40,298 bases of DNA from an uncultured bacterium (GTDB taxonomy: Bacteria > Bacillota > Clostridia > Lachnospirales > Lachnospiraceae), in contig CANCXX010000042.1 in the NCBI GenBank assembly GCA_947381965.1, forward strand, positions 1 through 40,298, given 5' to 3'. The notes beneath the pieces are model-generated. The model ran no database searches. It was not told the origin of the DNA and saw only the letters and a program-made list of their open reading frames with translations. The first letter of the stretch is position 1; each line of letters begins with the position of its first letter. The position numbers and the translations under genes are program-made. Of the stretch, positions 9,395 to 17,026 are shown in pieces.

Positions 9395-9556
9395 TTAGCT
9401 TAATGAGGGATTCCTCCCACCATCACATTTTTTGTTCTTAAAGGCAGATACGATCTCCCTTGGAATTTTTGTTTGTTCAGCAATATAGTTAATTTTTTAT
9501 TCCCTGCACTTCTCAATCAACTTTTTTCTTACACTCTCCTGCGTCACATTGAACAT
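9395..9556 (-). pseudogene. Small DNA-binding-like gene with internal TAA
   Basis: This 54-codon frame starts at ATG 9556 after AGTAGGTG and begins M-F-N-V-T-Q-E-S-V-R-K-K-L-I-E-K-C-R-E. Codon 20 is TAA (9499-9497), and the same frame then continues K-I-N-Y-I-A-E-Q-T-K-I-P-R-E-I-V-S-A-F-K-N-K-K to a stop at 9395. The I-A-E-Q-T-K-I-P-R-E-I-V-S-A-F-K segment fits a Cro/XRE-type helix-turn-helix, like short regulator-like proteins in clostridial prophages. One substitution turns the stop back into a sense codon, so I call it a recent nonsense pseudogene. Confidence 0.6.
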
Positions 9557-9620
9557 TTTTTCACCTACTTTCTATATTGTTGTGTGTCGTAATAATATGA
9601 TATTAAATAACTTATGCTAA

Positions 9621-9768
9621 CCAGCCGGAAGACAGAGTCTCCTTTAATGGCTGGATGGCCTGTATATGTGGTATATACAGGGCTTGGCACTATTTTTATT
9701 GTGTTTTGTATCCAGAGCATAGAGGTTCTGGACGGATCACTGGCGTGGACTTTTAGGCTCACACCAGT
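9621..9768 (-). ncRNA. Candidate structured RNA with four tandem hairpins
   Basis: Read on the minus strand, four stems follow each other within 148 nt. They are 9 bp (9768-9760 with 9747-9739), 6 bp (9732-9727 with 9716-9711), 9 bp (9681-9673 with 9667-9659, loop of 5) and 6 bp (9654-9649 with 9626-9621) enclosing an inner bulged stem (GGAGAC/GTCTTCC). The first stem contains a G-U pair that would be a C-A mismatch if the plus strand were transcribed, so the minus strand is favoured. None of the hairpins is followed by a T tract. It starts about 150 nt after the sigma-like gene and ends about 65 nt before the broken HTH gene. A TTGACA sits at about 9806-9811 without a good -10. Its family is unknown to me; a transposon or phage attachment structure is an alternative. 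Confidence 0.45.
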
Positions 9769-9915
9769 CATGAAAAAATTTAGAGAATAAATTTGAATGT
9801 TTTATGTCAACTGTATGAGCCGTTTTGTGCCTGATATCCATAAATGTTTTTGAAAATCATATATTGCCTTGTCCCTCTATTTATATGTGATAGATTATAT
9901 AAGAAAGTGCACCTT

Positions 9916-11574
9916 TCAACTGATATTATACATAAAGATTTCATGTTTTTTATTTGATCTGCTAATAACGCGCCTGTCTTTTGGTACACCATAACATACT
10001 TTTTCTTCCAGATCACAGAAATAGAAATTTATGTACCCACAATACACCATTAGTTTTCCTCTGTCTATGCAATTCCGAATTGGCTTTTTTACATTCCTGC
10101 TTGAAAATAATCGGATCTTTAAGTCTCCATCTCTTAATTCAGCCTCCCAGTAACCGCTTTTCCAATCATCAAATCCCTTTAGTTTATATTCCTTTAGTTC
10201 ATTTTCCCTATATTTCTCTTCTTTCTTCTGATAAAAGGATACCATCGTATTTGCTATATTCATTAAAGCTTCTTTTTTATTTTCTAGCAGATCCTCATTT
10301 TCAAGCATCAGGTTTACCATGTCATATTTCTTTTTTCCTTTTTCTAAGGATATAATACCCATGGCCATATCTTCATATTTTTTTATTGCCCTGAAATAAC
10401 TGTTAAAATTATTGTTATCAACACTGTTATTAATAAATTTAATGCTTTTATCATATATTTCATAACTTGCCCTGCTGAATATTTTAACATACGCTTCCTT
10501 ATCCAGCCTATACAAAAACCGTTCCGATTCCTTTTCATAAATCCCTTTGCTTTTTTCTGCCTTATCAATCCTGTTATTTAATGAATAAAACAGATGGTCT
10601 AACATCCGTTGCTCTATAATTTCCATATCCTTTGATATATTCTCCTGCTTAATGTTTATGCCGTGCCTGGATTTAATCATTTCCTGCAAGACTTCCTGTT
10701 TCACCAAACGCATGCCTACCCCTATCTCCATATCACTTACTGTATTTGGAATAAAAGCGCCCTCGCAATTCATCACTGTTTCTATCATTGCCTTAACGTC
10801 ACAGGCATTTATTTTAAAAAGCTTATAAACATCATTGTTTTTTATCCATTCCAAATATTCTTCATATATCATTAGCCGTGACGTAGCGCTTTCCATTTGC
10901 AGATATTTTTTATAAGCATATTCATCAAAAGCAGAAATTTCTATTTCTGCTTCCTCATTATTATAGTCAGCATCAAAAATATCCAGACGGCTGTTTTCCT
11001 CCCTTTTATTTATTTTTCTTGAAGTATAATAGGATATGTTCCTTAACAGGGACGCGCCATCACATATCGGATATCTCTCGTTTTTCTTTCCATCCAGTGT
11101 CAGGCAATTATTTTCATCTGTCTTTGCATTAAAGATCTCGATCACAGTCTCATACATTAATTCATTAAAATCTGAAACATCATATCTGCCCTCATAAAAC
11201 TTTCTATGTCTGCTGCTCTTTTTCTTTTCCCCATTCTCATAGCCCGTACTTTTTGCATCAGAAAGTAAATCTCTTTTTATTGCAAAAAGCAGCTTATTCA
11301 AACATGGAAATTTAAACCTTACCTTTGAATAAGAAGAATTTACCCATTTCTCTTCCTGCCTGTTTTTCTCATTGTCCAAAATTAACTCTGCATCAAGGAT
11401 ATTATCCATATGAGATAGTCTGTGTTCTATAGCCATTTCATCCACTTTGCATACCTGCCTGCCATCCGCTGCCTTAAACAATTCATCCAACGCAATCCTT
11501 TCACCAGATTGGACTCTTATATAAATCCGGTAAAGTTTTTCCACTTCATCATCATTTTTTCTTTTTTTACTCAA
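9916..11574 (-). CDS. Divergent sigma-70-like protein, SOS-controlled
   Basis: This 552-residue protein starts at TTG 11574, 10 bases after GGAGG. Residues 13-35 (Y-R-I-Y-I-R-V-Q-S-G-E-R-I-A-L-D-E-L-F) match the opening helix pattern of sigma-70 family proteins. Residues 135-190 resemble region 2 (D-F-N-E-L-M-Y-E-T-V-I-E-I-F, then L-L-R-N-I-S-Y-Y-T-S-R-K-I-N-K), and residues 295-330 could form a region-4-like helix-turn-helix. The C-terminal 200 residues are charged, helical and then beta-rich, and I do not recognise them. The length is two to three times that of a typical phage or ECF sigma factor. Its promoter carries LexA-type boxes, and the transcript would have a leader of about 400 nt. 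I infer a phage-encoded transcription regulator induced by DNA damage. The sigma assignment is pattern-based; another large helical DNA- or RNA-binding protein is possible. Confidence 0.55.
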   Translation of the reverse strand: MSKKRKNDDEVEKLYRIYIRVQSGERIALDELFKAADGRQVCKVDEMAIEHRLSHMDNILDAELILDNEKNRQEEKWVNSSYSKVRFKFPCLNKLLFAIKRDLLSDAKSTGYENGEKKKSSRHRKFYEGRYDVSDFNELMYETVIEIFNAKTDENNCLTLDGKKNERYPICDGASLLRNISYYTSRKINKREENSRLDIFDADYNNEEAEIEISAFDEYAYKKYLQMESATSRLMIYEEYLEWIKNNDVYKLFKINACDVKAMIETVMNCEGAFIPNTVSDMEIGVGMRLVKQEVLQEMIKSRHGINIKQENISKDMEIIEQRMLDHLFYSLNNRIDKAEKSKGIYEKESERFLYRLDKEAYVKIFSRASYEIYDKSIKFINNSVDNNNFNSYFRAIKKYEDMAMGIISLEKGKKKYDMVNLMLENEDLLENKKEALMNIANTMVSFYQKKEEKYRENELKEYKLKGFDDWKSGYWEAELRDGDLKIRLFSSRNVKKPIRNCIDRGKLMVYCGYINFYFCDLEEKVCYGVPKDRRVISRSNKKHEIFMYNIS

Positions 11575-11981
11575 TAATCTATTACCTCCACAATTGTTTC
11601 ACCACAAATAAAAGCATTGCATCCCTATGCTTCTCCATCTGGAACCATGTTTTTCTCAAAAAAGCCGTCAAAAACTAAACCTTTCAAACAGCTTCAATTT
11701 TGAAGCTGCTAAAAGCTCCTATAGTCCCATATTTTCTTTTTTAAAACAAATTACAATAATTTATTTGCTTACAATACATCCAGTAGTTGCTAATGGATTA
11801 CATGCAGAAACGCTTGAAAAAATTTAGATAATATGCTTAAATGATTTCAGACGCAATTCTGCGTTTCAAATTCTTAACCGTTTCGGTATTGAATTTGTAT
11901 ATGTTTGAGAAGATCTGTCCTAATCAGAGGTGCCCCAACACCGTTTGTATGATTGTGGATAGGTCTTCTTGTGTTCTATTG
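11575..11981 (-). promoter_or_regulatory. Long 5' leader of the sigma-like gene
   Basis: About 400 nt separate the predicted start of transcription from the TTG start. No convincing gene lies in it on either strand. It contains a perfect 8-bp hairpin (11689-11696 with 11701-11708, 4-base loop) and a 5-bp hairpin (11851-11855 with 11860-11864), neither followed at once by a T tract. The length suggests post-transcriptional control or a processed RNA, but no known riboswitch is recognised. Confidence 0.5.
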
Positions 11982-11987
11982 ATAATT

Positions 11988-12038
11988 AGTATATACCAAA
12001 CTTACGTTCCTGTCAAGAGATTGTCGAACTAGCGTTTG
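11988..12038 (-). promoter_or_regulatory. Strong promoter with two LexA-type boxes
   Basis: On the minus strand a consensus TTGACA (12016-12011) is 17 bases from TATACT (11993-11988). Between the two elements lies GAAC-GTAA-GTTT (12009-11998), and just upstream lies a palindromic CGAAC-TAGC-GTTTG (12025-12038, plus-strand reading). Both match the GAAC-N4-GTTY form of Firmicute/clostridial LexA boxes, and their centres are 28 bp apart. Bound LexA would directly block polymerase, so the downstream gene should be off until DNA damage. Confidence 0.75.
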
Positions 12039-12150
12039 TACTTTAAGTTCAATCTTAAATATCAGGAAATTTATGGCACCTGTGGAATAACCAGAAGGTA
12101 ACACCATGAATCTCCTAAACGTTCCCTGTAAATTTCTTCATTAAAAACAA

Positions 12151-12180
12151 TGGGCGAAAGGATATCATCTCTTTCGCCCA
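12151..12180 (-). terminator. Terminator of the membrane chemoreceptor gene
   Basis: TGGGCGAAAG and CTTTCGCCCA form a perfect 10-bp stem with a 10-base loop, about 60 bases after the chemoreceptor stop. On the minus strand TTGTTTTT follows. It separates the host gene from the SOS promoter of the prophage region. Confidence 0.8.
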
Positions 12181-12240
12181 TTTATGTTTAGTTCAATTTC
12201 TATGCACAATATGTCTACCGGTTAGCCAAATACCTGTCTG

Positions 12241-13992
12241 TTAATCTAAGTTAATCGTACCTGAATAGGAATAGGACTGGTCATAGCTGTTTCTTCTTCC
12301 TGTGCTACCTGACGCATATTCTGCGCGTAAAATGAATTTGGCAACAAGTCCTTTTAATACCTCTGCCTGACTTGAAAGTTCCTGACTTGCCGCCGCACTT
12401 TCCTCTGCTGTGGCTGAGTTGGTCTGCACTACACTGGAAATCTGATCTACTCCCATAGTAACCTGTTCAATAGCGCTTGCCTGTTCTCTGGCTGCATCCG
12501 CAATTTTTTCAACTTTATCAGAAGCGCCCCGCACTTCCTCCACTACTTTTATTAATGACTGTGCTGTTGAATCCGCAATCTGCGTTCCCCGTGCCACAGC
12601 GTTAATTGAATTTTCAATCAGCTCTGCAGTATTTTGGGATGCCTCCGAACTTTTGCTTGCAAGGTTTCTTACTTCGTCAGCTACTACGGCAAAGCCCTTT
12701 CCTGCAGCTCCGGCACGTGATGCCTCCACAGACGCATTAAGAGCCAGTATATTTGTCTGAAAGGCAATATCTTCAATCGTCTTAATAATTTTTCCAATCT
12801 GATTGGAAGTCCGGGTTATTTCCTCCATAGCGGCCATCATGTCTCTCATCTGGTTATTACATGCTTCCATTTCATTGCCGGCCGTACTTGACTGCTTCTT
12901 TGCCTCTGCAGCATTTTCCGCTGTTTCTTTTACCTGTTTGGATATTCCTGTTATGGTGGCTGCAAGTTCCTCAACAGCAGCTGCCTGCTGCGTTGCCCCC
13001 TGTGAAAGAGCCTGAGCGCCATTTGAAACCTGACTGGACCCTGCTGCCACCTGGTCAGCACTTTGGTTAATCTGTCCCAAAGTGGAGCTTAAACCACGGT
13101 TAAGTTTTCTTATGGATAAAAGCAGACTTTGGAAACTTCCCACATATCTCTCTTCCGCCCTTGTGCGCACATCAAAATTTCCATCAGCCATTTCTCCAAG
13201 GAGCATGGAAGCATCAGAAATAACTGCTTCCAAAATAACCGTCATATTTCTAAAGGCTTCTGCAAGGCTGCCCATTTCATCCTTTGACTTATATGTCACA
13301 GAAATATCAAAATCACCTTTTACAATCTTTCCGGCCGATATTTCCAGTTCACGTAGAGGACGTGTAATTGCTCTTGTCAAATAGAGGGAAAGGAGCAATG
13401 TAATAACAAGCGCCCCTCCTGCCAGTCCAACCTGAGCGGCAACCAGCAAATCCTGCAGCTTAACTGTTTCAAGGTAGTCTGTCTGCGCCCCCTCTTCAAC
13501 CATATTACTGATTTGTATCAATGTATTTACAGCCTCTTCTACCAAAGGCTGGTATTCATTAAGGAGCATTTTCTGCGCTTTTAGCATGTCCGTATCGGCC
13601 ATACTTATAACCGTCTCCTGCATCTCTACCGCTTCGGTGATACTGGCCGCAAATGAATCCAGCAGCGTCTGGTCCCCTGTATAATTCTGGAAAAGCCAGG
13701 TGGCGTTTTCCTCCAGCAGTTTCAGTTCCTTCTGCATGTCACTTAGGTAAACTGCACTCTTCTCATCATCATCCTCCATTGTAATAAATCCAAGATCTTT
13801 TACAATAATCTGAAGACCGCGGCGCATATTCATAACTTTATTGGTAATTTGATATCCAACATTATAAAATTCTGAATATTTCGCTGCGTTTTCCTTCAAT
13901 CCATAGATTGCAGATGCTACCGTTCCGCAAAACAGGATGATAATAATCATAAATGTTGCCAATAACTTCGTTCTGATTCTTAAATTTTTCAT
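12241..13992 (-). CDS. Methyl-accepting chemotaxis protein, membrane-bound
   Basis: This is a 583-residue transmembrane chemoreceptor that senses a ligand outside the cell and controls CheA. Membrane helix 1 spans about residues 9-30, a four-helix-bundle-like extracellular sensor about 31-180, membrane helix 2 about 183-205 and a HAMP domain about 206-260. The signalling hairpin follows, with the conserved tip [21 protein letters not shown] choose ATG 13992 (M-K-N-L-R-I-R) because AGGGG is 6 bases upstream; the ATG at 13998 abuts that ribosome site. The C-terminal tail lacks a clear CheR-binding pentapeptide. It is a single-gene unit with its own promoter and terminator. The ligand cannot be told from the sequence. 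Confidence 0.93.
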   Translation of the reverse strand: MKNLRIRTKLLATFMIIIILFCGTVASAIYGLKENAAKYSEFYNVGYQITNKVMNMRRGLQIIVKDLGFITMEDDDEKSAVYLSDMQKELKLLEENATWLFQNYTGDQTLLDSFAASITEAVEMQETVISMADTDMLKAQKMLLNEYQPLVEEAVNTLIQISNMVEEGAQTDYLETVKLQDLLVAAQVGLAGGALVITLLLSLYLTRAITRPLRELEISAGKIVKGDFDISVTYKSKDEMGSLAEAFRNMTVILEAVISDASMLLGEMADGNFDVRTRAEERYVGSFQSLLLSIRKLNRGLSSTLGQINQSADQVAAGSSQVSNGAQALSQGATQQAAAVEELAATITGISKQVKETAENAAEAKKQSSTAGNEMEACNNQMRDMMAAMEEITRTSNQIGKIIKTIEDIAFQTNILALNASVEASRAGAAGKGFAVVADEVRNLASKSSEASQNTAELIENSINAVARGTQIADSTAQSLIKVVEEVRGASDKVEKIADAAREQASAIEQVTMGVDQISSVVQTNSATAEESAAASQELSSQAEVLKGLVAKFILRAEYASGSTGRRNSYDQSYSYSGTINLD

Positions 13993-14111
13993 CTTCATCC
14001 CCTATTCTACATCTTAAACAGCCCTCCGCCTCCCCACAGGATATGTAAAAACTCATTTTCCCTGACGTTATACTGGCCATTTATGGTCTGATGGTTTATT
14101 ATTTATAAATT

Positions 14112-14140
14112 ATTATAATAGATTATTATCAGTCTGTCTA
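14112..14140 (-). promoter_or_regulatory. Promoter of the membrane chemoreceptor gene
   Basis: On the minus strand TAGACA (14140-14135) and TATAAT (14117-14112) are 17 bases apart, giving a leader of about 110 nt. An overlapping CTGATAAT weakly resembles a motility sigma -10, but the matching -35 spacing is not convincing. Confidence 0.55.
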
Positions 14141-14289
14141 CTTAATTTAAATTTCTATAAATTTCCTTTTCAGAAGCATATCATCTATCTGTCCTCCCAG
14201 GGTGTAACGGCAAGAAAAATTTATATTTTTCTTAATATTTTCTTTCTTTTTAGGAAACACTTTATACACAATTTTATCATATACTATAA

Positions 14290-14405
14290 CTACAAAAAGA
14301 AGTCGCCGACGCTTGTTTCTGGTGCTGACCGGCTTCGACAAGAAACTGCAGGTTTTCCTGTTTACATATAAACCGGTTCTGTATGATACCGGTTTATTTT
14401 TATGC
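14290..14405 (+). ncRNA. Candidate small RNA or leader with terminator
   Basis: This interval between the two chemoreceptor genes folds on the plus strand. A GTCG-CCG / CGG-C-TT-CGAC stem encloses the start, CAGG-TTTT-CCTG forms a small hairpin, and a perfect 10-bp stem (14368-14377 with 14388-14397) followed by TTTT forms a terminator. A TATACT at 14280-14285 could be a -10, but no good -35 is present. It could be a small RNA or an attenuated leader of the plus-strand chemoreceptor, which starts 200 nt later. I could not match it to a known riboswitch. Confidence 0.3.
14368..14401 (+). terminator. Terminator upstream of the soluble chemoreceptor
   Basis: ATAAACCGGT and ACCGGTTTAT make a perfect 10-bp stem with a 10-base loop, followed on the plus strand by TTTT. 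No coding gene lies upstream on this strand, so it must end a non-coding transcript or act as an attenuator. Confidence 0.65.
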
Positions 14406-14603
14406 GCAGAGGCACGTAGGGAAATTTCCGTGTATTTCTTCCAAAATTATATTGCAAAAAAAAGCAAAATTCCTTATCATAGAAATATAATGCGTAAATG
14501 AAGAAAACGCTTATGTGTCGACATTTAATATTATATGGCAAATACTTTGCATAAAATGTCTGCCTGGCTAACTTTCATTATTACAGAAAAACGAGGTACA
14601 AAT

Positions 14604-15968
14604 ATGGCAATCGAAAAGAAAAAAGCTGTGCTTATGAAAGCAGTTTCTGAGTTAAAAGATGCTGATTATTCCAAATCGCCGGAATTAAAGAATATTTATC
14701 AGAGGCTATTAAAAGGCAGGAAACAATTTGCAGAAATTTTTGAAAAAAATATCAAAGCCGTTATGCAAATCAGTTCCCTGGACCTGACAATGCAGCACCA
14801 GACAGAAAAAATCATTGATATCTCTCACAATGTAGAAAAGGCCACAGAAGCAATTTTTGGCAGCGGCAGCTCTTCATCTTTTCAGGGCCGCGCCAATAAC
14901 CAGCATGAAGAATTAACTAATACCATAATTACCGTTTCTGAAGAAACCGATGAGGTCTTCAAAAAAATAGAAACAAGCCAGAATGAACTTACCACCATCA
15001 AAGACCTTTCGGGACAAACCATTGAAGCGTCCCAGGAAATGCAGCATGATATGGATGAACTGTCAGAAGTAATCAGCCGCATGAGCGAGGTTATTGCAGG
15101 TATAGATTCCATATCCTTGCAGACAAACCTGCTTTCTTTAAACGCTTCCATTGAAGCGGCAAGGGCGGGGGAGGCGGGAAGAGGATTTTCCGTAGTGGCC
15201 GGTGAAATCCGCGCTCTGGCAGAAGAAACCCAGAAATTAACAGGAAATATGCGCACTTTTGTGGAAAACATTAAAGAGGCATCCCAAAAAAGTGTGGAAA
15301 GTGCGGCGAACACTATTAACGCCCTTGGAAGTATGACAGACAAAATCGGGAATGTCTGGACTCTCAATAACGAAAACCATAAGCATATTTCCCAAGTAAG
15401 TGAAGCAATGAGTTCTATTGCAGCAGTCAGTGAGGAAATCAGCAGCTCCATGGCAGAAATGGAAAACCAGCTGATGGACAGTACCAATTTTATGCGCAAG
15501 GTAAGCGTGGAATTGAAAAAAGCCACTGAGCCAGTTGCCGATATTGAAAAAACATTAGATGATACCGTAAAACAAATGGGTAGTATGACAGAAGATGCCT
15601 TCTTTCATCTTGAAAATAAAGAATTTGCCCAATATATGCGCAATGCCATTGCCGCCCACCATACATGGCTTAACAATTTAAAGACGATGGTAAATGAACA
15701 ATTCGTAAAGCCATTGCAATTAGATTCATCCAAATGTGGGTTTGGTCACTTTTATTATGCAATGACACCCAAAATACCAGAAGCGCTTCCTATATGGAAT
15801 GCCCTTGGAAGCAAACACAAAAAATTCCATCAATATGGTGCCTATGTGATCAGTGCATTAAACAACGGCGACTATTCCAAGGCAGAACAAATATGCCGGG
15901 AAGCAGAAATATACTCCAGAGAACTGATTTCCGACATGGAACGGATTCTTCAGATTTCAGAATACTAA
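14604..15968 (+). CDS. Soluble chemoreceptor with CZB-like zinc-binding domain
   Basis: This 454-residue cytoplasmic methyl-accepting chemotaxis protein has no membrane helix or HAMP domain. The start at 14604 (M-A-I-E-K-K-K) has GAGGT 6 bases upstream; an in-frame ATG at 14535 has no ribosome site. Residues about 40-320 are coiled coil with the signalling tip [20 protein letters not shown]. Residues about 355-450 resemble a CZB domain: A-A-H-H-T-W-L-N, then S-S-K-C-G-F-G-H-F, then G-S-K-H-K-K-F-H. The His and Cys residues fit the 3His/1Cys zinc site, which in studied receptors senses zinc or hypochlorous acid. It is the only plus-strand gene in the window, convergent with degV across a shared terminator. 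It may sense the cytoplasmic zinc or redox state. Confidence 0.9.
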   Translation: MAIEKKKAVLMKAVSELKDADYSKSPELKNIYQRLLKGRKQFAEIFEKNIKAVMQISSLDLTMQHQTEKIIDISHNVEKATEAIFGSGSSSSFQGRANNQHEELTNTIITVSEETDEVFKKIETSQNELTTIKDLSGQTIEASQEMQHDMDELSEVISRMSEVIAGIDSISLQTNLLSLNASIEAARAGEAGRGFSVVAGEIRALAEETQKLTGNMRTFVENIKEASQKSVESAANTINALGSMTDKIGNVWTLNNENHKHISQVSEAMSSIAAVSEEISSSMAEMENQLMDSTNFMRKVSVELKKATEPVADIEKTLDDTVKQMGSMTEDAFFHLENKEFAQYMRNAIAAHHTWLNNLKTMVNEQFVKPLQLDSSKCGFGHFYYAMTPKIPEALPIWNALGSKHKKFHQYGAYVISALNNGDYSKAEQICREAEIYSRELISDMERILQISEY

Positions 15969-16010
15969 CCGCAATTATATTATTTAGCCATTTCCCATAT
16001 TAATATAAAT

Positions 16011-16062
16011 AATCCAGAATTGAAACGAAACACCTAACTCATTCCAATTCTGGATTATTTTT
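16011..16062. terminator. Bidirectional terminator between convergent genes
   Basis: AATCCAGAATTG (16011-16022) and CAATTCTGGATT (16045-16056) form a perfect 12-bp stem. ATTTTT follows on the plus strand and ATTTATATT on the minus strand. It lies between the soluble chemoreceptor (ends 15968) and degV (ends 16071) and can serve both. Confidence 0.85.
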
Positions 16063-16070
16063 CTGTCCAT

Positions 16071-16943
16071 TTACCTGGAGCTGCCTTCAAAAAACAGGGC
16101 AATGGTTCCAGGGCCTGAATGTGCGCCTATAGTCGGACCAATATGGTTGAGCATAAAATTCTTAATTCCAAAACGCTTCTCCACCTCGTTCTTTACATAT
16201 TCCGCATCCTCTATTGCATCACCATGGCTGATAAATACCATATCATTTCTATCCAGGTAGCCAACCACCTTCTCTTCCATATAATCTACCAGTCCATTCA
16301 GAGATTTTTTCCGTCCTCTTATTTTATTCAGAGGTATCAGATGCCCCTCATCATCTACATGAAGAATTGGTTTAATTCCAGCTATCGTCCCCACAACGGC
16401 AGCAGCTTTGCTGACGCGTCCGCCCCTGTATAGGTGATTCAAATCATCCACCGTAAACACATGGGTAAGATGTGGAACAAGTTCCTGAAGCTTTTTTGCT
16501 GTCTCTTCCATATTCATTCCTTTTCCCTGCATCTGAACTGCCTTATAGACAAATAGTCCCTCTCCCATTGATGCACATTTGGAGTCAATCACAATAATGC
16601 GGCAATTATCATTTTCCTCCATAAGCTCATTTGCCGCCAGCGCCGCATTCTGACAGGACCCGCTTAATCCTGATGAGAAAGAAATATAAAGCAGATTTTT
16701 ACTTTCTTTTAAAAACTCCGAAAAATATTCTTTATATTGCTGAGGATTAACCTGGGATGTAGTCGGCATTTTCCCCTCTTCCCGCATTAGCCGGTAAAAC
16801 TCCTGCCAGTTAAGTTCTTTATCCTTTCCGTAAGAAATTCCGTCCATAATATAATTAAAGTAAACCAGTCCCAAATGGTTCTCCTTGATATATTCCAGGG
16901 GTAAATCTGCCGTGGTATTTGTAATAATCTTAAAAGTCTCCAT
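16071..16943 (-). CDS. DegV family fatty-acid-binding protein
   Basis: This 290-residue protein belongs to the DegV/FakB family, which binds a fatty acid and presents it to the kinase FakA for entry into phospholipid synthesis. Family marks include the N-terminal I-I-T-N-T-T-A-D-L-P, the P-T-T-S-Q-V-N-P loop at about residue 60, the F-S-S-G-L-S-G-S-C loop near residue 90, and the C-terminal H-I-G-P-T-I-G-A-H-S-G-P-G-T segment. Length is normal. AAGGAGG precedes the start and a promoter lies at 16985-17013. No fakA lies nearby, which is usual because clostridial genomes carry several scattered FakB paralogues. The bound lipid cannot be predicted. Confidence 0.93.
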   Translation of the reverse strand: METFKIITNTTADLPLEYIKENHLGLVYFNYIMDGISYGKDKELNWQEFYRLMREEGKMPTTSQVNPQQYKEYFSEFLKESKNLLYISFSSGLSGSCQNAALAANELMEENDNCRIIVIDSKCASMGEGLFVYKAVQMQGKGMNMEETAKKLQELVPHLTHVFTVDDLNHLYRGGRVSKAAAVVGTIAGIKPILHVDDEGHLIPLNKIRGRKKSLNGLVDYMEEKVVGYLDRNDMVFISHGDAIEDAEYVKNEVEKRFGIKNFMLNHIGPTIGAHSGPGTIALFFEGSSR

Positions 16944-16984
16944 AGGTATCCTCCTTGAAATGCTTTCCCATATAATACCTAATC

Positions 16985-17013
16985 ATTTTACCATTTTTAT
17001 CTACCCATTACAA
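16985..17013 (-). promoter_or_regulatory. Promoter of degV
   Basis: On the minus strand TTGTAA (17013-17008) and TAAAAT (16990-16985) are 17 bases apart, about 40 bases upstream of the degV start. Confidence 0.5.
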
Positions 17014-17026
17014 TCAAAATGAATCT

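Noticed and set aside
9191-9556. Recoding of TAA as an amino acid in the phage
   Set aside because: Neighbouring phage genes of similar age have ordinary TAA and TGA stops and one broken gene has a frameshift, so decay is more likely.
9565-9771. A 68-codon minus-strand frame across the hairpin region
   Set aside because: The palindromes explain the sequence better; the start codon has no ribosome site and the protein has no recognisable pattern.
11976-12107. A 43-residue minus-strand frame with AGGAG upstream
   Set aside because: It runs straight through the LexA boxes and the promoter core. A real small gene is possible but the regulatory reading is simpler.
12071-12181. A 36-residue frame that includes the chemoreceptor terminator
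   Set aside because: It begins in the hairpin without a ribosome site and ends before the SOS promoter; the terminator alone explains the 5' part.
14882-15526. A 214-codon open frame opposite the soluble chemoreceptor
   Set aside because: It is a shadow of the helical signalling domain, which has few stops on the opposite strand.
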